Assembly (NCBI GenBank): GCA_950106755.1
Contig: CATNNA010000008.1
Coordinates: forward strand, 1,302,001-1,366,000
Direction of reading: 5' to 3'
Source: Climacium dendroides
Taxonomy: Eukaryota; Streptophyta; Bryopsida; Hypnales; Climaciaceae
DNA: 64,000 nucleotides
This document shows positions 41,217 to 55,451 of this stretch, piece after piece. The notes under the pieces were generated by a model, which worked only from the letters and a program-made list of their open reading frames with translations, searched no databases and was not told where the DNA came from. Position 1 is the first letter of the stretch. Every line of letters starts with the position of its first letter. A program made the position numbers and the translations under genes.

Positions 41217-43771
41217 GACTATCTCTATTTGAAATTCTCGCGCATTCCCTTCGAATTTAGACCATACAATAAGTTGTTACAAATAGTTTGAAAGTGATAT
41301 CTTGCAACAGTTGGGTTTGTCAAGTTTTCTTGCTTTCATTTTCCTACGTGCAATGTCTATGAGGTTTGAAATGATGGAGGCCCTCAAAGTGCAAGGCAAG
41401 CCGAATTCAATCTTGTTGAATTTGTCACGCATTGCCTTCACATTTTCTCCTCCAATTACCATGTTGCAACAACAAAGGGATGGCTTGGAGCATTGGCACC
41501 TTCTACATTGCTTGGCTTTCATATTTGTACGAGCAATGTGCATGAGATTTGAAGTTTGGGCAACAAAATACAAGGCAATGTGACTATCTCTATTTGAAAT
41601 TCTCGCGCATTCCCTTCGAATTAAGACCATACAATAAGTTGTTACAAATAGTTTGAAAGTGATATCTTGCAACAGTTGGGTTTGTCAAGTTTTCTTGCTT
41701 TCATTTTCCTACGTGCAATGTCTATGAGGTTTGAAATGATGGAGGCCCTCAAAGTGCAAGGCAAGCCGAATTCAATCTTGTTGAATTTGTCACGCATTGC
41801 CTTCACATTTTCTCCTCCAATTACCATGTTGCAACAACAAAGGGATGGCTTGGAGCATTGGCAACTTCTACATTGCTTGGCTTTCATATTTGTACGAGCA
41901 ATGTGCATGAGATTTGAAGTTTGGGCAACAAAATACAAGGCAATGTGACTATCTCTATTTGAAATTCTCGCGCATTCCCTTCGAATTTAGACCATACAAT
42001 AAGTTGTTACAAATAGTTTGAAAGTGATATCTTGCAACAGTTGGGTTTGTCAAGTTTTCTTGCTTTCATTTTCCTACGTGCAATGTCTATGAGGTTTGAA
42101 ATGATGGAGGCCCTCAAAGTGCAAGGCAAGCCGAATTCAATCTTGTTGAATTTGTCACGCATTGCCTTCACATTTTCTCCTCGAATTACCATGTTGCAAC
42201 AACAAAGGGATGGCTTGGAGCATTGGCAACTTCTACATTGCTTGGCTTTCATATTTGTACGAGCAATGTGCATGAGATTTGAAGTTTGGGCAACAAAATA
42301 CAAGGCAATGTGACTATCTCTATTTGAAATTCTCGCGCATTCCCTTCGAATTAAGACCATACAATAAGTTGTTACAAATAGTTTGAAAGTGATATCTTGC
42401 AACAGTTGGATTTGTCAAGTTTTCTTGCTTTCATTTTCCTACGTGCAATGTCTATGAGGTTTGAAATGATGGAGGCCCTCAAAGTGCAACGCAAGCCGAA
42501 TTCAATCTTGTTGAATTTATCACGCATTGCCTTCACATTTTCTCCTCGAATTACCATGTTGCAACAACAAAGGGATGGCTTGGAGCATTGGCACCTTCTA
42601 CATTGCCTCGCTTTCATATTTGTACGAGCAATGTGCATGAGATTTGAAGTTTGGGCAACAAAATACAAGGCAATGTGACTATCTCTATTTGAAATTCTCG
42701 CGCATTCCCTTCGAATTAAGACCATACAATAAGTTGTTACAAATAGTTTGAAAGTGATATCTTGCAACAGTTGGGTTTGTCAAGTTTTCTTGCTTTCATT
42801 TTCCTACGTGCAATGTCTATGAGGTTTGAAATGATGGAGGCCCTCAAAGTGCAAGGTAAGCCGAATTCAATCTTGTTGAATTTGTCACGCATTGCCTTCA
42901 CATTTTCTCCTCGAATTACCATGTTGCAACAACAAAGGGATGGCTTGGAGCATTGGCACCTTCTACATTGCCTCGCTTTCATATTTGTACGAGCAATGTG
43001 CATGAGATTTGAAGTTTGGGCAACAAAATACAAGGCAATGTGACTATCTCTATTTGAAATTCTCGCACATTCCCTTCGAATTAAGACCATACAATAAGTT
43101 GTTACAAATAGTTTGAAAGTGATATCTTGCAACAGTTGGGTTTGTCAAGTTTTCTTGCTTTCATTTTCCTACGTGCAATGTCTATGAGGTTTGAAATGAT
43201 GGAGGCCCTCAAAGTGCAAGGCAAGCCGAATTCAATCTTCTTGAATTTGTCACGCATTGCCTTCACATTTTCTCCTCGAATTACCATGTTGCAACAACAA
43301 AGGGATGGCTTGGAGCATTGGCAATTTCTACATTGCCTGGCTTTCATATTTGTACGAGCAATGTGCATGAGATTTGAAGTTTGGGCAACAAAATACAAGG
43401 CAATGTGACTATCTCTATTTGAAATTCTCGCGCATTCCCTTCGAATTAAGACCATACAATAAGTTGTTACAAATAGTTTGAAAGTGATATCTTGCAACAG
43501 TTGGGTTTGTCAAGTTTTCTTGCTTTCATTTTCCTACGTGCAATGTCTATGAGGTTTGAAATGATGGAGGCCCTCAAAGTGCAAGGCAAGCCGAATTCAA
43601 TCTTGTTGAATTTGTCACGCATTGCCTTCACATTTTCTCCTCGAATTACCATGTTGCAACAACAAAGGGATGGCTTGGAGCATTGGCAACTTCTACATTG
43701 CTTGGCTTTCATATTTGTACGAGCAATGTGCATGAGATTTGAAGTTTGGGCAACAAAATACAAGGCAATGT

Positions 43772-45231
43772 GACTATCTCTATTTGAAATTCTCGCGCAT
43801 TCCCTTCGAATTAAGACCATACAATAAGTTGTTACAAATAGTTTGAAAGTGATATCTTGCAACAGTTGGGTTTGTCAAGTTTTCTTGCTTTCATTTTCCT
43901 ACGTGCAATGTCTATGAGGTTTGAAATGATGGAGGCCCTCAAAGTGCAATGCAAGCCGAATTCAATCTTGTTGAATTTGTCACGCATTGCCTTCACATTT
44001 TCTCCTCGAATTACCATGTTGCAACAACAAAGGGATGGCTTGGAGCATTGGCAACTTCTACATTGCCTCGCTTTCATATTTGTACGAGCAATGTGCATGA
44101 GATTTGAAGTTTGGGCAACAAAATACAAGGCAATGTGACTATCTCTATTTGAAATTCTCGCGCATTCCCTTCGAATTAAGACCATACAATAAGTTGTTAC
44201 AAATAGTTTGAAAGTGATATCTTGCAACAGTTGGGTTTGTCAAGTTTTCTTGCTTTCATTTTCCTACGTGCAATGTCTATGAGGTTTGAAATGATGGAGG
44301 CCCTCAAAGTGCAAGGCAAGCCGAATTCAATCTTGTTGAATTTGTCACGCATTGCCTTCACATTTTCTCCTCGAATTACCATGTTGCAACAACAAAGGGA
44401 TGGCTTGGAGCATTGGCAACTTCTACATTGCTTGGCTTTCATATTTGTACGAGCAATGTGCATGAGATTTGAAGTTTGGGCAACAAAATACAAGGCAATG
44501 TGACTATCTCTATTTGAAATTCTCGCGCATTCCCTTCGAATTAAGACCATACAATAAGTTGTTACAAATAGTTTGAAAGTGATATCTTGCAACAGTTGGG
44601 TTTGTCAAGTTTTCTTGCTTTCATTTTCCTACGTGCAATGTCTATGAGGTTTGAAATGATGGAGGCCCTCAAAGTGCAATGCAAGCCGAATTCAATCTTG
44701 TTGAATTTGTCACGCATTGCCTTCACATTTTCTCCTCGAATTACCATGTTGCAACAACAAAGGGATGGCTTGGAGCATTGGCAACTTCTACATTGCCTCG
44801 CTTTCATATTTGTACGAGCAATGTGCATGAGATTTGAAGTTTGGGCAACAAAATACAAGGCAATGTGACTATCTCTATTTGAAATTCTCGCGCATTCCCT
44901 TCGAATTAAGACCATACAATAAGTTGTTACAAATAGTTTGAAAGTGATATCTTGCAACAGTTGGGTTTGTCAAGTTTTCTTGCTTTCATTTTCCTACGTG
45001 CAATGTCTATGAGGTTTGAAATGATGGAGGCCCTCAAAGTGCAAGGCAAGCCGAATTCAATCTTGTTGAATTTGTCACGCATTGCCTTCACATTTTCTCC
45101 TCGAATTACCATGTTGCAACAACAAAGGGATGGCTTGGAGCATTGGCAACTTCTACATTGCTTGGCTTTCATATTTGTACGAGCAATGTGCATGAGATTT
45201 GAAGTTTGGGCAACAAAATACAAGGCAATGT
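43772..45231. repeat. 730-bp (2-mer) higher-order repeat, two copies
   Basis: Units with the private variant GTGCAATGCAAG at 43,772 and 44,502 alternate with GTGCAAGGCAAG units at 44,137 and 44,867, a 730-bp period. The private variant appears only once more, in the unit at 45,962, so its amplification is local. Confidence 0.75.
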
Positions 45232-48200
45232 GACTATGTCTATTTGAAATTCTCGCGCATTCCCTTCGAATTAAGACCATACAATAAGTTGTTACAAATA
45301 GTTTGAAAGTGATATCTTGCAACAGTTGGGTTTGTCAAGTTTTCTTGCTTTCATTTTCCTACGTGCAATGTCTATGAGGTTTGAAATGATGGAGGCCCTC
45401 AAAGTGCAAGGCAAGCCGAATTCAATCTTGTTGAATTTGTCACGCATTGCCTTCACATTTTCTCCTCGAATTACCATGTTGCAACAACAAAGGGATGGCT
45501 TGGAGCATTGGCAATTTCTACATTGCCTGGCTTTCATATTTGTACGAGCAATGTGCATGAGATTTGAAGTTTGGGCAACAAAATACAAGGCAATGTGACT
45601 ATCTCTATTTGAAATTCTCGCGCATTCCCTTCGAATTAAGACCATACAATAAGTTGTTACAAATAGTTTGAAAGTGATATCTTGCAACAGTTGGGTTTGT
45701 CAAGTTTTCTTGCTTTCATTTTCCTACGTGCAATGTCTATGAGGTTTGAAATGATGGAGGCCCTCAAAGTGCAAGGCAAGCCGAATTCAATCTTGTTGAA
45801 TTTGTCACGCATTGCCTTCACATTTTCTCCTCGAATTACCATGTTGCAACAACAAAGGGATGGCTTGGAGCATTGGCAACTTCTACATTGCTTGGCTTTC
45901 ATATTTGTACGAGCAATGTGCATGAGATTTGAAGTTTGGGCAACAAAATACAAGGCAATGTGACTATGTCTATTTGAAATTCACGCGCATTCCCTTCGAA
46001 TTAAGACCATACAATAAGTTGTTACAAATAGTTTGAAAGTGATATCTTGCAACAGTTGGGTTTGTCAAGTTTTCTTGCTTTCATTTTCCTACGTGCAATG
46101 TCTATGAGGTTTGAAATGATGGAGGCCCTCAAAGTGCAATGCAAGCCGAATTCAATCTTGTTGAATTTGTCACGCATTGCCTTCACATTTTCTCCTCGAA
46201 TTACCATGTTGCAACAACAAAGGGATGGCTTGGAGCATTGGCAACTTCTACATTGCCTCGCTTTCATATTTGTACGAGCAATGTGCATGAGATTTGAAGT
46301 TTGGGCAACAAAATACAAGGCAATGTGACTATCTCTATTTGAAATTCTCGCGCATTCCCTTCGAATTAAGACCATACAATAAGTTGTTACAAATAGTTTG
46401 AAAGTGATATCTTGCAACAGTTGGGTTTGTCAAGTTTTCTTGCTTTCATTTTCCTACGTGCAATGTCTATGAGGTTTGAAATGATGGAGGCCCTCAAAGT
46501 GCAAGGCAAGCCGAATTCAATCTTCTTGAATTTGTCACGCATTGCCTTCACATTTTCTCCTCGAATTACCATGTTGCAACAACAAAGGGATGGCTTGGAG
46601 CATTGGCAACTTCTACATTGCTTGGCTTTCATATTTGTACGAGCAATGTGCATGAGATTTGAAGTTTGGGCAACAAAATACAAGGCAATGTGACTATGTC
46701 TATTTGAAATTCTCGCGCATTCCCTTCGAATTAAGACCATACAATAAGTTGTTACAAATAGTTTGAAAGTGATATCTTGCAACAGTTGGGTTTGTCAAGT
46801 TTTCTTGCTTTCATTTTCCTACGTGCAATGTCTATGAGGTTTGAAATGATGGAGGCCCTCAAAGTGCAACGCAAGCCGAATTCAATCTTGTTGAATTTGT
46901 CACGCATTGCCTTCACATTTTCTCCTCGAATTACCATGTTGCAACAACAAAGGGATGGCTTGGAGCATTGGCAATTTCTACATTGCCTGGCTTTCATATT
47001 TGTACGAGCAATGTGCATGAGATTTGAAGTTTGGGCAACAAAATACAAGGCAATGTGACTATCTCTATTTGAAATTCTCGCGCATTCCCTTCGAATTAAG
47101 ACCATACAATAAGTTGTTACAAATAGTTTGAAAGTGATATCTTGCAACAGTTGGGTTTGTCAAGTTTTCTTGCTTTCATTTTCCTACGTGCAATGTCTAT
47201 GAGGTTTGAAATGATGGAGGCCCTCAAAGTGCAAGGCAAGCCGAATTCAATCTTGTTGAATTTGTCACGCATTGCCTTCACATTTTCTCCTCGAATTACC
47301 ATGTTGCAACAACAAAGGGATGGCTTGGAGCATTGGCAACTTCTACATTGCTTGGCTTTCATATTTGTACGAGCAATGTGCATGAGATTTGAAGTTTGGG
47401 CAACAAAATACAAGGCAATGTGACTATGTCTATTTGAAATTCTCGCGCATTCCCTTCGAATTAAGACCATACAATAAGTTGTTACAAATAGTTTGAAAGT
47501 GATATCTTGCAACAGTTGGGTTTGTCAAGTTTTCTTGCTTTCATTTTCCTACGTGCAATGTCTATGAGGTTTGAAATGATGGAGGCCCTCAAAGTGCAAG
47601 GCAAGCCGAATTCAATCTTGTTGAATTTGTCACGCATTGCCTTCACATTTTCTCCTCGAATTACCATGTTGCAACAACAAAGGGATGGCTTGGAGCATTG
47701 GCACCTTCTACATTGCCTCGCTTTCATATTTGTACGAGCAATGTGCATGAGATTTGAAGTTTGGGCAACAAAATACAAGGCAATGTGACTATGTCTATTT
47801 GAAATTCTCGCGCATTCCCTTCGAATTTAGACCATACAATAAGTTGTTACAAATAGTTTGAAAGTGATATCTTGCAACAGTTGGGTTTGTCAAGTTTTCT
47901 TGCTTTCATTTTCCTACGTGCAATGTCTATGAGGTTTGAAATGATGGAGGCCCTCAAAGTGCAAGGCAAGCCGAATTCAATCTTGTTGAATTTGTCACGC
48001 ATTGCCTTCACATTTTCTCCTCGAATTACCATGTTGCAACAACAAAGGGATGGCTTGGAGCATTGGCAACTTCTACATTGCTTGGCTTTCATATTTGTAC
48101 GAGCAATGTCCATGAGATTTGAAGTTTGGGCAACAAAATACAAGGCAATGTGACTATCTCTATTTGAAATTCTCGCGCATTCCCTTCGAATTTAGACCAT

Positions 48201-51200
48201 ACAATAAGTTGTTACAAATAGTTTGAAAGTGATATCTTGCAACAGTTGGGTTTGTCAAGTTTTCTTGCTTTCATTTTCCTACGTGCAATGTCTATGAGGT
48301 TTGAAATGATGGAGGCCCTCAAAGTGCAAGGCAAGCCGAATTCAATCTTCTTGAATTTGTCACGCATTGCCTTCACATTTTCTCCTCGAATTACCATGTT
48401 GCAACAACAAAGGGATGGCTTGGAGCATTGGCAACTTCTACATTGCTTGGCTTTCATATTTGTACGAGCAATGTGCATGAGATTTGAAGTTTGGGCAACA
48501 AAATACAAGGCAATGTGACTATGTCTATTTGAAATTCTCGCGCATTCCCTTCGAATTAAGACCATACAATAAGTTGTTACAAATAGTTTGAAAGTGATAT
48601 CTTGCAACAGTTGGGTTTGTCAAGTTTTCTTGCTTTCATTTTCCTACGTGCAATGTCTATGAGGTTTGAAATGATGGAGGCCCTCAAAGTGCAACGCAAG
48701 CCGAATTCAATCTTGTTGAATTTGTCACGCATTGCCTTCACATTTTCTCCTCGAATTACCATGTTGCAACAACAAAGGGATGGCTTGGAGCATTGGCAAC
48801 TTCTACATTGCCTGGCTTTCATATTTGTACGAGCAATGTGCATGAGATTTGAAGTTTGGGCAACAAAATACAAGGCAATGTGACTATCTCTATTTGAAAT
48901 TCTCGCGCATTCCCTTCGAATTAAGACCATACAATAAGTTGTTACAAATAGTTTGAAAGTGATATCTTGCAACAGTTGGGTTTGTCAAGTTTTCTTGCTT
49001 TCATTTTCCTACGTGCAATGTCTATGAGGTTTGAAATGATGGAGGCCCTCAAAGTGCAAGGCAAGCCGAATTCAATCTTGTTGAATTTGTCACGCATTGC
49101 CTTCACATTTTCTCCTCCAATTACCATGTTGCAACAACAAAGGGATGGCTTGGAGCATTGGCAACTTCTACATTGCTTGGCTTTCATATTTGTACGAGCA
49201 ATGTGCATGAGATTTGAAGTTTGGGCAACAAAATACAAGGCAATGTGACTATGTCTATTTGAAATTCTCGCGCATTCCCTTCGAATTAAGACCATACAAT
49301 AAGTTGTTACAAATAGTTTGAAAGTGATATCTTGCAACAGTTGGGTTTGTCAAGTTTTCTTGCTTTCATTTTCCTACGTGCAATGTCTATGAGGTTTGAA
49401 ATGATGGAGGCCCTCAAAGTGCAAGGCAAGCCGAATTCAATCTTGTTGAATTTGTCACGCATTGCCTTCACATTTTCTCCTCGAATTACCATGTTGCAAC
49501 AACAAAGGGATGGCTTGGAGCATTGGCACCTTCTACATTGCCTCGCTTTCATATTTGTACGAGCAATGTGCATGAGATTTGAAGTTTGGGCAACAAAATA
49601 CAAGGCAATGTGACTATCTCTATTTGAAATTCTCGCGCATTCCCTTCGAATTAAGACCATACAATAAGTTGTTACAAATAGTTTGAAAGTGATATCTTGC
49701 AACAGTTGGGTTTGTCAAGTTTTCTTGCTTTCATTTTCCTACGTGCAATGTCTATGAGGTTTGAAATGATGGAGGCCCTCAAAGTGCAAGGCAAGCCGAA
49801 TTCAATCTTCTTGAATTTGTCACGCATTGCCTTCACATTTTCTCCTCGAATTACCATGTTGCAACAACAAAGGGATGGCTTGGAGCATTGGCAATTTCTA
49901 CATTGCCTGGCTTTCATATTTGTACGAGCAATGTGCATGAGATTTGAAGTTTGGGCAACAAAATACAAGGCAATGTGACTATGTCTATTTGAAATTCTCG
50001 CGCATTCCCTTCGAATTTAGACCATACAATAAGTTGTTACAAATAGTTTGAAAGTGATATCTTGCAACAGTTGGGTTTGTCAAGTTTTCTTGCTTTCATT
50101 TTCCTACGTGCAATGTCTATGAGGTTTGAAATGATGGAGGCCCTCAAAGTGCAAGGCAAGCCGAATTCAATCTTGTTGAATTTGTCACGCATTGCCTTCA
50201 CATTTTCTCCTCCAATTACCATGTTGCAACAACAAAGGGATGGCTTGGAGCATTGGCACCTTCTACATTGCCTCGCTTTCATATTTGTACGAGCAATGTG
50301 CATGAGATTTGAAGTTTGGGCAACAAAATACAAGGCAATGTGACTATCTCTATTTGAAATTCTCGCGCATTCCCTTCGAATTAAGACCATACAATAAGTT
50401 GTTACAAATAGTTTGAAAGTGATATCTTGCAACAGTTGGGTTTGTCAAGTTTTCTTGCTTTCATTTTCCTACGTGCAATGTCTATGAGGTTTGAAATGAT
50501 GGAGGCCCTCAAAGTGCAAGGCAAGCCGAATTCAATCTTGTTGAATTTGTCACGCATTGCCTTCACATTTTCTCCTCGAATTACCATGTTGCAACAACAA
50601 AGGGATGGCTTGGAGCATTGGCAACTTCTACATTGCTTGGCTTTCATATTTGTACGAGCAATGTGCATGAGATTTGAAGTTTGGGCAACAAAATACAAGG
50701 CAATGTGACTATCTCTATTTGAAATTCTCGCGCATTCCCTTCGAATTAAGACCATACAATAAGTTGTTACAAATAGTTTGAAAGTGATATCTTGCAACAG
50801 TTGGGTTTGTCAAGTTTTCTTGCTTTCATTTTCCTACGTGCAATGTCTATGAGGTTTGAAATGATGGAGGCCCTCAAAGTGCAAGGCAAGCCGAATTCAA
50901 TCTTGTTGAATTTGTCACGCATTGCCTTCACATTTTCTCCTCGAATTACCATGTTGCAACAACAAAGGGATGGCTTGGAGCATTGGCAACTTCTACATTG
51001 CTTGGCTTTCATATTTGTACGAGCAATGTGCATGAGATTTGAAGTTTGGGCAACAAAATACAAGGCAATGTGACTATCTCTATTTGAAATTCTCGCGCAT
51101 TCCCTTCGAATTAAGACCATACAATAAGTTGTTACAAATAGTTTGAAAGTGATATCTTGCAACAGTTGGGTTTGTCAAGTTTTCTTGCTTTCATTTTCCT

Positions 51201-51801
51201 ACGTGCAATGTCTATGAGGTTTGAAATGATGGAGGCCCTCAAAGTGCAAGGCAAGCCGAATTCAATCTTGTTGAATTTGTCACGCATTGCCTTCACATTT
51301 TCTCCTCGAATTACCATGTTGCAACAACAAAGGGATGGCTTGGAGCATTGGCAACTTCTACATTGCTTGGCTTTCATATTTGTACGAGCAATGTGCATGA
51401 GATTTGAAGTTTGGGCAACAAAATACAAGGCAATGTGACTATGTCTATTTGAAATTCTCGCGCATTCCCTTCGAATTAAGACCATACAATAAGTTGTTAC
51501 AAATAGTTTGAAAGTGATATCTTGCAACAGTTGGGTTTGTCAAGTTTTCTTGCTTTCATTTTCCTACGTGCAATGTCTATGAGGTTTGAAATGATGGAGG
51601 CCCTCAAAGTGCAACGCAAGCCGAATTCAATCTTGTTGAATTTGTCACGCATTGCCTTCACATTTTCTCCTCGAATTACCATGTTGCAACAACAAAGGGA
51701 TGGCTTGGAGCATTGGCAATTTCTACATTGCCTGGCTTTCATATTTGTACGAGCAATGTGCATGAGATTTGAAGTTTGGGCAACAAAATACAAGGCAATG
51801 T

Positions 51802-53991
51802 GACTATGTCTATTTGAAATTCTCGCGCATTCCCTTCGAATTAAGACCATACAATAAGTTGTTACAAATAGTTTGAAAGTGATATCTTGCAACAGTTGGG
51901 TTTGTCAAGTTCTCTTGCTTTCATTTTCCTACGTGCAATGTCTATGAGGTTTGAAATGATGGAGGCCCTCAAAGTGCAAGGCAAGCCGAATTCAATCTTC
52001 TTGAATTTGTCACGCATTGCCTTCACATTTTCTCCTCGAATTACCATGTTGCAACAACAAAGGGATGGCTTGGAGCATTGGCAATTTCTACATTGCCTGG
52101 CTTTCATATTTGTACGAGCAATGTGCATGAGATTTGAAGTTTGGGCAACAAAATACAAGGCAATGTGACTATCTCTATTTGAAATTCTCGCGCATTCCCT
52201 TCGAATTAAGACCATACAATAAGTTGTTACAAATAGTTTGAAAGTGATATCTTGCAACAGTTGGGTTTGTCAAGTTTTCTTGCTTTCATTTTCCTACGTG
52301 CAATGTCTATGAGGTTTGAAATGATGGAGGCCCTCAAAGTGCAAGGTAAGCCGAATTCAATCTTGTTGAATTTGTCACGCATTGCCTTCACATTTTCTCC
52401 TCCAATTACCATGTTGCAACAACAAAGGGATGGCTTGGAGCATTGGCAACTTCTACATTGCTTGGCTTTCATATTTGTACGAGCAATGTGCATGAGATTT
52501 GAAGTTTGGGCAACAAAATACAAGGCAATGTGACTATCTCTATTTGAAATTCTCGCGCATTCCCTTCGAATTAAGACCATACAATAAGTTGTTACAAATA
52601 GTTTGAAAGTGATATCTTGCAACAGTTGGGTTTGTCAAGTTTTCTTGCTTTCATTTTCCTACGTGCAATGTCTATGAGGTTTGAAATGATGGAGGCCCTC
52701 AAAGTGCAAGGCAAGCCGAATTCAATCTTCTTGAATTTGTCACGCATTGCCTTCACATTTTCTCCTCGAATTACCATGTTGCAACAACAAAGGGATGGCT
52801 TGGAGCATTGGCAATTTCTACATTGCCTGGCTTTCATATTTGTACGAGCAATGTGCATGAGATTTGAAGTTTGGGCAACAAAATACAAGGCAATGTGACT
52901 ATCTCTATTTGAAATTCTCGCGCATTCCCTTCGAATTAAGACCATACAATAAGTTGTTACAAATAGTTTGAAAGTGATATCTTGCAACAGTTGGGTTTGT
53001 CAAGTTTTCTTGCTTTCATTTTCCTACGTGCAATGTCTATGAGGTTTGAAATGATGGAGGCCCTCAAAGTGCAAGGTAAGCCGAATTCAATCTTGTTGAA
53101 TTTGTCACGCATTGCCTTCACATTTTCTCCTCCAATTACCATGTTGCAACAACAAAGGGATGGCTTGGAGCATTGGCAACTTCTACATTGCTTGGCTTTC
53201 ATATTTGTACGAGCAATGTGCATGAGATTTGAAGTTTGGGCAACAAAATACAAGGCAATGTGACTATCTCTATTTGAAATTCTCGCGCATTCCCTTCGAA
53301 TTAAGACCATACAATAAGTTGTTACAAATAGTTTGAAAGTGATATCTTGCAACAGTTGGGTTTGTCAAGTTTTCTTGCTTTCATTTTCCTACGTGCAATG
53401 TCTATGAGGTTTGAAATGATGGAGGCCCTCAAAGTGCAAGGCAAGCCGAATTCAATCTTCTTGAATTTGTCACGCATTGCCTTCACATTTTCTCCTCGAA
53501 TTACCATGTTGCAACAACAAAGGGATGGCTTAGAGCATTGGCAATTTCTACATTGCCTGGCTTTCATATTTGTACGAGCAATGTGCATGAGATTTGAAGT
53601 TTGGGCAACAAAATACAAGGCAATGTGACTATCTCTATTTGAAATTCTCGCGCATTCCCTTCGAATTAAGACCATACAATAAGTTGTTACAAATAGTTTG
53701 AAAGTGATATCTTGCAACAGTTGGGTTTGTCAAGTTTTCTTGCTTTCATTTTCCTACGTGCAATGTCTATGAGGTTTGAAATGATGGAGGCCCTCAAAGT
53801 GCAAGGTAAGCCGAATTCAATCTTGTTGAATTTGTCACGCATTGCCTTCACATTTTCTCCTCCAATTACCATGTTGCAACAACAAAGGGATGGCTTGGAG
53901 CATTGGCAACTTCTACATTGCTTGGCTTTCATATTTGTACGAGCAATGTGCATGAGATTTGAAGTTTGGGCAACAAAATACAAGGCAATGT
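51802..53991. repeat. 730-bp (2-mer) higher-order repeat, three copies
   Basis: Units with AATCTTCTTGAA and GGCAATTTC at 51,802, 52,532 and 53,262 alternate strictly with units carrying GGTAAGCC and CTCCAATTA at 52,167, 52,897 and 53,627. Isolated later substitutions mark single copies, such as AGTTCTCTTG at ~51,908 and GGCTTAGAGC at ~53,528. Confidence 0.8.
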
Positions 53992-55451
53992 GACTATGTC
54001 TATTTGAAATTCTCGCGCATTCCCTTCGAATTAAGACCATACAATAAGTTGTTACAAATAGTTTGAAAGTGATATCTTGCAACAGTTGGGTTTGTCAAGT
54101 TTTCTTGCTTTCATTTTCCTACGTGCAATGTCTATGAGGTTTGAAATGATGGAGGCCCTCAAAGTGCAAGGCAAGCCGAATTCAATCTTGTTGAATTTGT
54201 CACGCATTGCCTTCACATTTTCTCCTCGAATTACCATGTTGCAACAACAAAGGGATGGCTTGGAGCATTGGCACCTTCTACATTGCCTCGCTTTCATATT
54301 TGTACGAGCAATGTGCATGAGATTTGAAGTTTGGGCAACAAAATACAAGGCAATGTGACTATCTCTATTTGAAATTCTCGCGCATTCCCTTCGAATTAAG
54401 ACCATACAATAAGTTGTTACAAATAGTTTGAAAGTGATATCTTGCAACAGTTGGGTTTGTCAAGTTTTCTTGCTTTCATTTTCCTACGTGCAATGTCTAT
54501 GAGGTTTGAAATGATGGAGGCCCTCAAAGTGCAAGGCAAGCCGAATTCAATCTTGTTGAATTTGTCACGCATTGCCTTCACATTTTCTCCTCGAATTACC
54601 ATGTTGCAACAACAAAGGGATGGCTTGGAGCATTGGCAACTTCTACATTGCTTGGCTTTCATATTTGTACGAGCAATGTGCATGAGATTTGAAGTTTGGG
54701 CAACAAAATACAAGGCAATGTGACTATCTCTATTTGAAATTCTCGCGCATTCCCTTCGAATTAAGACCATACAATAAGTTGTTACAAATAGTTTGAAAGT
54801 GATATCTTGCAACAGTTGGGTTTGTCAAGTTTTCTTGCTTTCATTTTCCTACATGCAATGTCTATGAGGTTTGAAATGATGGAGGCCCTCAAAGTGCAAG
54901 GGAAGCCGAATTCAATCTTGTTGAATTTGTCACGCATTGCCTTCACATTTTCTCCTCGAATTACCATGTTGCAACAACAAAGGGATGGCTTGGAGCATTG
55001 GCACCTTCTACATTGCCTCGCTTTCATATTTGTACGAGCAATGTGCATGAGATTTGAAGTTTGGGCAACAAAATACAAGGCAATGTGACTATGTCTATTT
55101 GAAATTCTCGCGCATTCCCTTCGAATTAAGACCATACAATAAGTTGTTACAAATAGTTTGAAAGTGATATCTTGCAACAGTTGGGTTTGTCAAGTTTTCT
55201 TGCTTTCATTTTCCTACGTGCAATGTCTATGAGGTTTGAAATGATGGAGGCCCTCAAAGTGCAAGGTAAGCCGAATTCAATCTTGTTGAATTTGTCACGC
55301 ATTGCCTTCACATTTTCTCCTCCAATTACCATGTTGCAACAACAAAGGGATGGCTTGGAGCATTGGCAACTTCTACATTGCTTGGCTTTCATATTTGTAC
55401 GAGCAATGTGCATGAGATTTGAAGTTTGGGCAACAAAATACAAGGCAATGT